Under the pieces are notes generated by a model. It was not told the DNA's origin and did not search any database. It worked only from the letters and a program-made list of their open reading frames with translations. A stretch of DNA of 64,000 bases from the NCBI RefSeq assembly GCF_001685355.1, contig NZ_CP016438.1, positions 7,812,001 to 7,876,000 on the forward strand, given 5' to 3'. Position 1 is the stretch's first letter, and each line of letters starts with the position of its first letter. The translations under genes and the position numbers were made by a program. Below, in pieces: positions 16,238-23,470 of this stretch. Source of the stretch: Streptomyces lincolnensis. Lineage in GTDB: Bacteria; Actinomycetota; Actinomycetes; Streptomycetales; Streptomycetaceae.

Positions 16238-17193
16238 ACCCGCACCTCCTTGACCCGAGGATCAACAACCCGCTGCACCACATCCGCCAGCAAGGACCCC
16301 ACAACAGTCGCGACAGAAATCACGAGCACACACCCGAGCAACACCGGATAGTCCGACGACTGAGCGGCAGACCAGAACAGCAGCCCCATACCGGGGTAGT
16401 TGAACAACTGCTCAACAACCAACGCACCCCCGAACAGCACCGGCACGTAGTACCCGAGCATCGCCACCACAGGAGTCAGCGAGTTCCGGAACACGTGCCG
16501 GAACAGCACCGCGTACCGCCCCGCCCCACCCGCGCGCGCGGTCCGCACATAGTCCTCGGACAGGTTCTCCAGCGTCGAAGCCCGCATGTACCGACTGAAC
16601 ACGGCCACCATCGACGCGGCCCCCGTCACGACCGGCAGCACCAGCCCCGCAGGATCCGCGAACACCTGGGCCAGCGTGTCCCCTTGGGGTGCCTGCGAGG
16701 GGAACCACCGCAGGGCCTGGGTGAAGAGCATCACCAGGATCAGCCCCAGGAAGTACACGGGCGTCGAGTACGCGACGAAGCTGAGCGTCGTGATGACGTA
16801 GTCCGCCGGCTTGTTGCGCCGCACCGCCTGCCACATACCGAGCGGAACCGCCAGCAGCAGCCCCACGAGCGCGGACAGCACGGTCAGCACCAGGGTCTTC
16901 GGCAGGCGTTGCTCGATGAGCCGCGACACGGCCTCGTTCAACGTGTACGACGTCCCCAGGTCCCCTTGCACCAGATCGCGCAGATACAGGACGTACTGGA
17001 CGGGCAGCGAACGGTCCAGCCCCTGCTCGTGGTTGAACGCGGCGATCTGCTGGGCCGTCGCCTGCGGGCCGAGGATCCCGCGGGCGGGACCCCCGGGCAG
17101 CGCGTGCAGCAGGCAGAAGACCACGATCGTGACGATGAGGATCACGGCGAGGGCCTGGAGGAGCCGCCGGACGAGGTAGAGGAGGGTCTCCAC
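16234..17193 (-). CDS. Dpp/Opp-type ABC permease (DppB-like)
   Basis: The 319-residue membrane protein starts with a first helix (LLQALAVILIVTIVVFCLLH) followed by ALPGGPARGILG and continues with the DppB/OppB fold. The EAA-type loop is RTARAGGAGRYAVLFRHVFRN. I prefer the GTG at 17191-17193, which shares its first base with the TAG stop of the binding-protein gene; a GTG at 17211 would add six residues and overlap that gene by 19 bases. It is cotranscribed with the genes on both sides. Confidence 0.9.
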   Translation of the reverse strand: METLLYLVRRLLQALAVILIVTIVVFCLLHALPGGPARGILGPQATAQQIAAFNHEQGLDRSLPVQYVLYLRDLVQGDLGTSYTLNEAVSRLIEQRLPKTLVLTVLSALVGLLLAVPLGMWQAVRRNKPADYVITTLSFVAYSTPVYFLGLILVMLFTQALRWFPSQAPQGDTLAQVFADPAGLVLPVVTGAASMVAVFSRYMRASTLENLSEDYVRTARAGGAGRYAVLFRHVFRNSLTPVVAMLGYYVPVLFGGALVVEQLFNYPGMGLLFWSAAQSSDYPVLLGCVLVISVATVVGSLLADVVQRVVDPRVKEVRV

Positions 17194-18932
17194 TAGTCGG
17201 TCCACTTCCACTGCGCCGGGTGGAAGTTGGCGAGCGAGTCCTGGGAGAACCCGCCGAGGCCGTTCCTGACGACCGAGACCTGGTAGACGGGTTCCGGCAG
17301 CCAGATCACCGGCAGGTCCTTGGCGAGGGCCGCGCTGTAGTCCTGGATGGCCTGGTTCGAAGTCGACGTCGTGGAGGCGGAGATGAGCTTGTCGACCTCC
17401 GGGTTGGAGTAACCGCCGAAGTTCGAACCGCCACCGGTCTGGAACAGCGAGTCACCGGTGGGGAAGGCGCTGAAGTACCAGCTGCCCGCCGTACCGAAGA
17501 AACTCAGCTGCCACTTGCAGATCGACTGGCCGGAGGTGCACGGAGGGGTCTGCGAGAGCACGGAGTTGACCGGCGCGGTCTTGATGGAGAACCTGATGCC
17601 GGTCTTCGCCAGCGAGGACTGGATCGCGCTCATCATGTTGTCCGTCACCGTCGACCCGGACTGCGAGAGCACCCCCATCTCGAACTTCGTGCCCTTGGCG
17701 ATGCCCGCGCCGCACTTCGCGGGTTCGGAGCAGGTCATGACCCCGCCCTGCTCGGTCCAGCCATGGCTGGTCAGCAGGGACTTGGCGGTGTCCGTCGAGA
17801 ACGGGTACGGGTTGTCCTTCTGCACGGGCGAGAGGAAGTCCGAGGCCTGCCCCTGCGGGATCGGCCCGTAGCCCGGCACCGCCGTCCCGTTGAGGACGAC
17901 TTTCGCCAGGCTCGCCTGGTCGATCGAGTGCTGGACGGCCTGCCGGGCGTACAGCTGCTTGAACACGGCACCCATGGAAGGGTTGTTGAAGTTGTACGGC
18001 ATGTAGGTGATCGCCCAGCCCGACCACGGCTTCACCTCGTAGCCCTGCGCGGTGAAGCTCTCCTTCTGGTCGAGGTCGGTCGCCTCGATGTAGCCGTAGT
18101 CGACGCTGCCGGAACGCAGCGCGTTCTTCTCGGCGTCGGCCGTGGTGAAGGGCAGCAGGTTCACCGTCGGGATGCCCGGCTTCTCGCCGCCGTCGTACTT
18201 CGTGTTGGCGGTCAGGACCACCTTGCCGGCCGTCGAGAACGACTTGACCGCGTAGGGGCCGCTGATGACCTTCCACAACGGGTTCGAGGCATAGCCGGAG
18301 ATGTTCTTCGCGGCGTCGTTGAGGTAGGTCCAGGTCTTCTTGGCGTCGCCCTTGTCCCAGACGTGCCGCGGCAGCGGCGTGACCTCGCTCAGCTCGTTGG
18401 CGAGCATCCACTGGGGGTTGTAGGCCTTGTCGAACGTGATCGTGAAGTGGCGGTCGTCGACGGCCTTGAAGGACGTCCAGATGTCCGGCGCCTGGCCGGG
18501 GGTGTAGCCCGCCCACTCGGTCTTGTTCGCCTTGATGAGGTCGAACCAGAACTGGACGTCCGCGGAGGTGATGGGCTTTCCGTCGCTCCAGTGCCGGTCG
18601 CCGAGAGTGATCGTCACGCTCTTGTTGTCGGCGGCGAAGTCGGCGGCGGTGGCGATGGACGCCTTCTTGTTCCACGCGATCCGGCCCGTGGAGCCGTCGT
18701 AGGCGACGAGCCGCTCCCACAGACTGTCCGCGATGGAGCGGTTGTTGGTGTTCAGATGCGCTGCCGTGCCGATCGGCAGGATCCAGTTCGGCGTGAAGTT
18801 GGCGGGCAGCGCGTAGTTGATCGTGTCCTTCGACGCCGACGACGTGCCGCTCGTCCCGGAGCAGGCAGCGAGCAGCAGCGTGCCCGCGCCGAGGGCGGCG
18901 ACGGTGAGAAGTCTCGTGCGAGCAGGGGACAT
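17193..18932 (-). CDS. Family 5 solute-binding lipoprotein (DppA/OppA-like)
   Basis: A 579-residue lipoprotein: signal peptide with lipobox LLLAAC (Cys near residue 24), then the SBP_bac_5 fold, with LGDRHWSDGKPITSADVQFW near residue 110, a family hallmark. It should capture the substrate outside the membrane for the DppBC/DF complex. It starts at ATG 18930-18932 behind a GGAGA site and is the first gene of the operon. The divergent ROK repressor gene and two inverted repeats in the 176-base gap suggest repression. The pocket specificity (peptide versus oligosaccharide) cannot be judged from sequence alone. Confidence 0.92.
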   Translation of the reverse strand: MSPARTRLLTVAALGAGTLLLAACSGTSGTSSASKDTINYALPANFTPNWILPIGTAAHLNTNNRSIADSLWERLVAYDGSTGRIAWNKKASIATAADFAADNKSVTITLGDRHWSDGKPITSADVQFWFDLIKANKTEWAGYTPGQAPDIWTSFKAVDDRHFTITFDKAYNPQWMLANELSEVTPLPRHVWDKGDAKKTWTYLNDAAKNISGYASNPLWKVISGPYAVKSFSTAGKVVLTANTKYDGGEKPGIPTVNLLPFTTADAEKNALRSGSVDYGYIEATDLDQKESFTAQGYEVKPWSGWAITYMPYNFNNPSMGAVFKQLYARQAVQHSIDQASLAKVVLNGTAVPGYGPIPQGQASDFLSPVQKDNPYPFSTDTAKSLLTSHGWTEQGGVMTCSEPAKCGAGIAKGTKFEMGVLSQSGSTVTDNMMSAIQSSLAKTGIRFSIKTAPVNSVLSQTPPCTSGQSICKWQLSFFGTAGSWYFSAFPTGDSLFQTGGGSNFGGYSNPEVDKLISASTTSTSNQAIQDYSAALAKDLPVIWLPEPVYQVSVVRNGLGGFSQDSLANFHPAQWKWTD

Positions 18933-18994
18933 GGTTCTCCTAGGGAGGAACAGAAGCGGGGTGGCAGCCAGTGAACGCCCCGAGAGTTCGAAGA

Positions 18995-19046
18995 AACAGG
19001 CGTGCCGCTGTAAAAAGCCTGTTACTGCTGGTCTGGAAAAAGCAGT
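18995..19046. promoter_or_regulatory. Two adjacent inverted repeats between binding-protein and ROK regulator genes
   Basis: AACAGGC (18995-19001) pairs with GCCTGTT (19017-19023); directly next to it ACTGCT (19024-19029) pairs with AGCAGT (19041-19046). The loops are A-rich (TAAAAA, GGAAAA). They lie in the divergent promoter region, the expected place for a ROK repressor operator controlling both directions. Confidence 0.5.
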
Positions 19047-19108
19047 GAGGGGTCTTCCGCGGCCTACGCTCGCTGTCCCGACCGCCGCCGACGGAAGTAA
19101 CTTCGTCC

Positions 19109-20287
19109 ATGCCTGAAAAAAGTTCCGCGCTGACCGCGCGCATCCTCGAACTGCTCGCCTCCGGGCAGGCGGCGACCCGAACGGAGCTCGCCGAAGTGCT
19201 CGGCGCCGCCCCGTCGACGGTCTCGTTCGCGGTGGGCAAGCTGGTGGACTACGGGCTGGTCGCCGAGGAGGGCACCCGGAACTCCACCGGCGGACGCCCG
19301 CGCAAGGTCCTGCGTCTCGGCGGCAGCGACGGATACGCCGTGGCGGCCGAACTCGGCGGCAAGCACGCCCATGTGGGGGTCGTCCACCCCGGCGGCGGAC
19401 TCACCGACGTCTCCACCGTGCCGTTCGCCACGGCTGCCGGACCCGAGGCCGCGCTGCCCGCACTGGTCGAGACCCTCGAAGGCCTCGCCGACCGGCACGG
19501 CCGGGCCCTGCTCCGCGGAGTCGGCCTCTGCCTCCCCGGCCCGGTCGACGTCGAACCCGGCCTGGTCACCCTGCCCGCCCGCATGCCCGGCTGGAACAGG
19601 TTTCCCGTACGGGACTGGCTCCAGGAGCGGTTCGGGGTACCGGTCGCCATCGAGAACGACGCCAACTGCATGGCCGTGGGAGAGCACAGCGTCCGCCCCG
19701 CCGGGCACCGCCAGGCGATCATGGTGAAGGCGGGCTCCGGGATCGGCGCGGGCGTCATCGCCGACGGGCGGCTCTACCGGGGCGGCAGCGGCGCCGCGGG
19801 TGAGATCACCCACGTCCGCGTCGAGGCCGGTCACGACATCCCCTGCTCCTGCGGCAACACCGGCTGCCTGGAGACCGTCGCCTCCGGCGCCGCGCTGGTG
19901 CGGACCCTGCGCGAGCGGGGCCTGGACGTGGCCTCCACCGAGGACGTCGTACGACTCGCCTCCGACGCCGACCCCGAGGCCACCCGAGCGGTCCGCCAGG
20001 CCGGCCGCTACCTCGGCCAGGTCCTCGCCGCCAACATCAACTTCTTCAACCCCGACGCCGTGTACCTCGGCGGCATCCTCTCCACCCTGGAGCCCTTCGT
20101 CGCGGCGGTACGCAGCCAGCTGTACGAGGGCTGCCATCCGCTTGTCACCGAGCACCTGGTGATCGAACGAGCACTGCTGGGCGCGGATGCCGGCTTGGCG
20201 GGCGCGGGCCAGTTCGCCCTGCAACGAGCACTGGCGGAGGCGATGCAAACGGTCACAGGTAGTTCGGGGATGCGATCACCCACCTAG
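19109..20287 (+). CDS. ROK family transcriptional regulator
   Basis: The 392-residue protein has an N-terminal winged HTH (residues ~8-60, RTELAEVLGAAPSTVSFAVG) and a ROK sugar-sensing domain. The latter has IENDANCMAVGEH, an intact zinc motif CSCGNTGCLE and a degenerate ATP loop (ELGGKHAHVG), so it should be a repressor rather than a kinase. It starts at ATG 19109; a GGAAG site lies within a 5-1-5 palindrome (GAAGT-A-ACTTC) just upstream, a possible autoregulatory site. It is divergent from the Dpp-type operon and upstream of the M81 peptidase gene in the same direction. Its stop codon lies within interspersed repeat copy 2, so the last residues may be repeat-derived. Confidence 0.92.
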   Translation: MPEKSSALTARILELLASGQAATRTELAEVLGAAPSTVSFAVGKLVDYGLVAEEGTRNSTGGRPRKVLRLGGSDGYAVAAELGGKHAHVGVVHPGGGLTDVSTVPFATAAGPEAALPALVETLEGLADRHGRALLRGVGLCLPGPVDVEPGLVTLPARMPGWNRFPVRDWLQERFGVPVAIENDANCMAVGEHSVRPAGHRQAIMVKAGSGIGAGVIADGRLYRGGSGAAGEITHVRVEAGHDIPCSCGNTGCLETVASGAALVRTLRERGLDVASTEDVVRLASDADPEATRAVRQAGRYLGQVLAANINFFNPDAVYLGGILSTLEPFVAAVRSQLYEGCHPLVTEHLVIERALLGADAGLAGAGQFALQRALAEAMQTVTGSSGMRSPT

Positions 20288-20330
20288 GGGCGCGAGGAAC
20301 TGCGCGACCAGCCGCAACGCCCCCGCAGAC
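20286..20330 (+). repeat. Short interspersed repeat, copy 2, at the ROK regulator stop codon
   Basis: The core AGGGGCGCGAGGAACTGCGC starts at 20286 and continues GACCAGCC; it matches copy 1 (16176) in the same orientation. The A of the TAG stop (20285-20287) is its first base. It fills most of the 65-base gap before the M81 gene. Confidence 0.6.
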
Positions 20331-20352
20331 GACGTACGACCAGGAGCACGCC

Positions 20353-21861
20353 ATGCCCCCTTCCCGCCCCAGAATCGCCATCGCAGGCCTCGGCATCGAA
20401 TCCTCCACTTTCTCCCCGGCCCGCACCACCGCCCCCGCCTTCCACCCCCTCCGCGGCCCCGACGTCCTCACCCGCTACCCCTTCCTCGCCCCGGGCCAAC
20501 CCCTGCGGGCCGCCGCGGACTGGCAGGGCGCCCTCGTCGGCAAGGCGCTCCCCGGCGGCACCGTCACGGCGACCGCCTACGCCGACCTGACCGACGAACT
20601 CCTCACCCGGCTGAAGGACCTGGGCCCCCTGGACGGCCTCTGGTTCGACATCCACGGCGCCATGACCGTCGAGAACCTGGACGACGCCGAGGCCGACCTC
20701 CTGCACCGCGTCAGAAAGGTCATCGGCCCCGACACCGTCGTCTCGACCTCCATGGACCTGCACGGCAACGTCTCCCGCGCCCTCGTCCACCGCACCGACC
20801 TGATCACCTGCTACCGCATGGCCCCGCACGAGGACGCCATGGACACCAAGGAGCGGGCCGCCCGCAACCTCGTCGACCACCTGACGAGCGGCGCCCCCCG
20901 CCCCCTCAAGGCCTGGATCCCCGTACCCGTGCTGCTGGCCGGCGAGCAGACCTCCACCCGTATCGAACCGGCCAGAAGCGTCTACGCGGCCGTCGAGGAC
21001 GTGGAGGCCGCCGAAGGCGTGACGGACGCGGCGATCTGGGTCGGCTACGCGTGGGCGGACGAACCCCGCAACCGGGCCGCGGTCGTCGTCACGGGACACG
21101 ACGAGGCCGCGGTCACCTCCGGGGCACAGCGGCTGGCCCGAGGCTTCTGGAAGGCCCGCCACGCCTTCGAGTTCGTCGCCCCGACCGGCACCCTGGACGA
21201 GTGCCTGGACGCGGCCCTGGCCTCCGCCAAGCGCCCGTACTTCGTCAGCGACACCGGCGACAACCCGACGGCGGGCGGCGCCGGCGACGTCACCTGGGGA
21301 CTCCGACGCATCCTGGAACGACCGGAGTTCAAGGACCCGACCGGTCCCACCGTCATCTACGCCTCGCTCCCGGGCCCGGCAGCGGTCGACACGGCCGTGC
21401 GGGCGGGCGTCGGCGCGAGAGTCACCGTCACCGCGGGCGCCGAGGTCGACGACCGGCACGCCGGACCGCTCACCCTGACCGGTGTGGTCCACGCGGTCCG
21501 GCACGGCGACCGGGACGCGGAGACCGAGGTGGTGCTCACGGTGGGCGGCGTCCAGGTGATCCTGACGCGGCTGCGCAAGCCGTACCACCACGAACACGAC
21601 TTCACCGACCTGGAGTTGGACCCCCGGGCGGCCGAGGTCGTCGTCGTGAAGATCGGCTACCTGGAGCCCGAACTGTTCGCCATGGCCGCCGACTGGAAGA
21701 TGGCGCTCACCCCGGGCGGCGTCGACCAGGACCTGACCCGGCTCGGCCACCGCCGGGTCCGCAGGCCGCTGTTCCCGTTCGACCCGCAGATGCCCGACCC
21801 CGACCTCACGGCCCGGATCATCGCGCCCAGCGACGCACCGCTCACCGGGCCCGACGAGTAG
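20353..21861 (+). CDS. M81 family metallopeptidase (MlrC/microcystinase-like)
   Basis: A 502-residue protein covering the N-terminal DUF1485 and C-terminal MlrC domains. The probable zinc-binding motifs are FDIHGAM, SMDLHGNVS and APHEDAMD, all present. There is no signal peptide, so it is cytoplasmic. MlrC itself cleaves the linear tetrapeptide of microcystin, but most homologues have unknown substrates. Gene order (ROK repressor then this gene, divergent from a Dpp-type transporter and ROK kinase) suggests it acts on an imported peptide-like or amide-containing compound. Confidence 0.9.
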   Translation: MPPSRPRIAIAGLGIESSTFSPARTTAPAFHPLRGPDVLTRYPFLAPGQPLRAAADWQGALVGKALPGGTVTATAYADLTDELLTRLKDLGPLDGLWFDIHGAMTVENLDDAEADLLHRVRKVIGPDTVVSTSMDLHGNVSRALVHRTDLITCYRMAPHEDAMDTKERAARNLVDHLTSGAPRPLKAWIPVPVLLAGEQTSTRIEPARSVYAAVEDVEAAEGVTDAAIWVGYAWADEPRNRAAVVVTGHDEAAVTSGAQRLARGFWKARHAFEFVAPTGTLDECLDAALASAKRPYFVSDTGDNPTAGGAGDVTWGLRRILERPEFKDPTGPTVIYASLPGPAAVDTAVRAGVGARVTVTAGAEVDDRHAGPLTLTGVVHAVRHGDRDAETEVVLTVGGVQVILTRLRKPYHHEHDFTDLELDPRAAEVVVVKIGYLEPELFAMAADWKMALTPGGVDQDLTRLGHRRVRRPLFPFDPQMPDPDLTARIIAPSDAPLTGPDE

Positions 21862-21886
21862 CCGCCGGGCCGGGCACCGGCGCTCA

Positions 21887-22103
21887 GAGCCTGTGTCACA
21901 TCCCCAGCCGGGCGCCCGCCGCCTGGCACGCACTCCCCCAGAGGGGGGACCCCCAGCTGCGTTGCCGAAACGCCCACGTGGCTCCTCCCCCACGCTCGAA
22001 CAACCTCGCGCGGGGGGGGACCCCATCGAGGGCGCTTCGGCGCCTTGCGATCGCACGCACCAGACGACGTGCGCTGATCCGGCTGGGGATGTGACACAGG
22101 CTC
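21887..22103. mobile_element. 217-bp MITE-like element with 25-bp perfect terminal inverted repeats
   Basis: The left end (21887-21911, begins GAGCCTGTGTCACATCCCCA) and right end (22079-22103) are perfect 25-base inverted repeats. Both are flanked by TCA (21884-21886 and 22104-22106), a 3-base target duplication. The inside is non-coding, with G-runs and C-runs forming smaller hairpins. The right TCA is also the complement of the cvnD2 stop codon. The GAG-type ends and TNA target resemble IS5-family (IS1031/IS427/ISL2 groups), so a full-length relative elsewhere may mobilise it. Confidence 0.8.
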
Positions 22104-22676
22104 TCAGGCCGCCGCCGCGATCACCTGGTCGATCAGGGCGATCAGCACGTCCCGGCACGAGCCGCGCTCGCGCGCGTCGCACAGCAGCACCGGGACGTGC
22201 GCGGGCAGCGCGAAGGCCTCCCGGATGTCCTCCGGCGGATACGGATGTTTGCCGTGGAAGCCGTTGACACCGACGACGAACGGGATGCCCCGGCGCTCGA
22301 AGAAGTCGACGGCGGCGAAGCTCGCCTCCGGTCTGCGCACGTCGATCAGCACCACCGCACCCAGCGCGCCGATGGCCAGGTCGTTCCACATGAACCAGAA
22401 CCGCTGCTGCCCCGGGGTGCCGAACAGATACAGCACCAGCTCGTCGCTGATGGTGATCCGGCCGAAGTCCAGAGCCACGGTCGTGGCCTTCTTGTCCTCG
22501 ATGCCGTCGAGGTCGTCGATCCCCAGACCCGCGGAGGTCAGCGACTCCTCCGTGCGCAGCGGGGCGATCTCGCTGACCGAGCCGACCATGGTGGTCTTGC
22601 CCACGCCGAAGCCCCCGGCGATCAGTATCTTCACGGTGTCGGGTGCCGCCGGAACGGCGGTGTCAGAGCCGGCCAA
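22104..22676 (-). CDS. cvnD: Conservon 2 Ras-like GTP-binding protein (CvnD type)
   Basis: A 190-residue conservon GTPase with G1 GGFGVGKTT, G3 FGTPGQQRF and VNGFHG in the G4 position. The most likely start is TTG 22674-22676, inside cvnC with a 14-base overlap, exactly as in conservon 1 where GTG is used. The stop codon TGA is the target-site triplet next to the MITE, so the insertion lies directly after the coding region and could replace its terminator or 3' UTR. Confidence 0.92.
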   Translation of the reverse strand: MAGSDTAVPAAPDTVKILIAGGFGVGKTTMVGSVSEIAPLRTEESLTSAGLGIDDLDGIEDKKATTVALDFGRITISDELVLYLFGTPGQQRFWFMWNDLAIGALGAVVLIDVRRPEASFAAVDFFERRGIPFVVGVNGFHGKHPYPPEDIREAFALPAHVPVLLCDARERGSCRDVLIALIDQVIAAAA

Positions 22677-23022
22677 GGCCGTCCCTCACTTTCTGAAGCA
22701 GGTCCAGGTTCGGGGTGCGGGGCGAGACGGGATGCGGTGGATGGGCCGTGATCAGACCGGCCTCCAGCAGATCGCACAGCATGATGACGATCACGCTCAC
22801 CGGCAGGTCCAGCAGGGCGGCGACCTCCGCCACGGCCACCGGCCGCGCGCACCGGCGCAGGATCCGGGCCTGCTCGGGCTGCGGCCGGGGGGCCCGCTCC
22901 GGCGGCGGGTCCACCGCGGTCACCGTCGTGATGAGGGTGAAGTCGGCGCGGCTGGGCCGGGTCCGTCCGCCGGTCAGGGCGAAGGGCCGCACCAGCCGGC
23001 CCGCCGCGTCGCTTCCGCTCAT
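22663..23022 (-). CDS. cvnC: Conservon 2 DUF742 protein (CvnC type)
   Basis: A 119-residue DUF742 protein, shorter at the N-terminus than its conservon 1 paralogue but with the same fold: VRPFALTGGRTRP at the start, VAEVAALLDLPVSVIVIMLC in the helix-turn-helix-like part. It starts at ATG 23020-23022, one base after the cvnB2 stop, and overlaps cvnD2 by 14 bases. Confidence 0.92.
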   Translation of the reverse strand: MSGSDAAGRLVRPFALTGGRTRPSRADFTLITTVTAVDPPPERAPRPQPEQARILRRCARPVAVAEVAALLDLPVSVIVIMLCDLLEAGLITAHPPHPVSPRTPNLDLLQKVRDGLGRL

Positions 23023-23023
23023 C

Positions 23024-23470
23024 TCACTCGCCGGCGGCGGTCGATGGGCCGACGTGCGCCCGCGGAGCCGCGCTCAGGTGCTCGCCGATCTTCTTCACCA
23101 GCATGTTCATCTGGTACGCCACCACACCGACGTCCGCGTTCGGACCGGTCAGGACGACCAGGTGGGCGCCGGGGCCCGCGGAGGTGAGGATCAGGAAGCT
23201 GTTGGCCATCTCGATCAGTGCCTGGCGGACCGGACCGCCGCGGAAGTCCATGCTGACGCCCTTGCTCAGGCTCATCAGCCCGGACGCGGTCGCCGCCAGC
23301 CGCTCGGCGTCGTCGCGCACGAACCCGGTGGACCGGCTGACGACCAGCCCGTCCTCGGAGAGCACCACGGCGTGGTTCACGTCGGCGACCCGGTCCACGA
23401 GACCGGTGAGCAACTGGTCCAGCTGGGTGTTCGTGGCGGGGGTGGGGCGTGTCATTGCGGTGTCCTTCAT
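23024..23470 (-). CDS. cvnB: Conservon 2 roadblock/LC7 protein (CvnB type)
   Basis: A 148-residue roadblock protein: LDQLLTGLVDRVADVNHAVV, LSEDGLVVSRS and LAATASGLMSLSKG. The start ATG 23468-23470 overlaps the cvnA2 stop (ATGA); a second ATG five codons on (23455) is a weaker option. It is the presumed MglB-like partner of CvnD2. Confidence 0.92.
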   Translation of the reverse strand: MKDTAMTRPTPATNTQLDQLLTGLVDRVADVNHAVVLSEDGLVVSRSTGFVRDDAERLAATASGLMSLSKGVSMDFRGGPVRQALIEMANSFLILTSAGPGAHLVVLTGPNADVGVVAYQMNMLVKKIGEHLSAAPRAHVGPSTAAGE

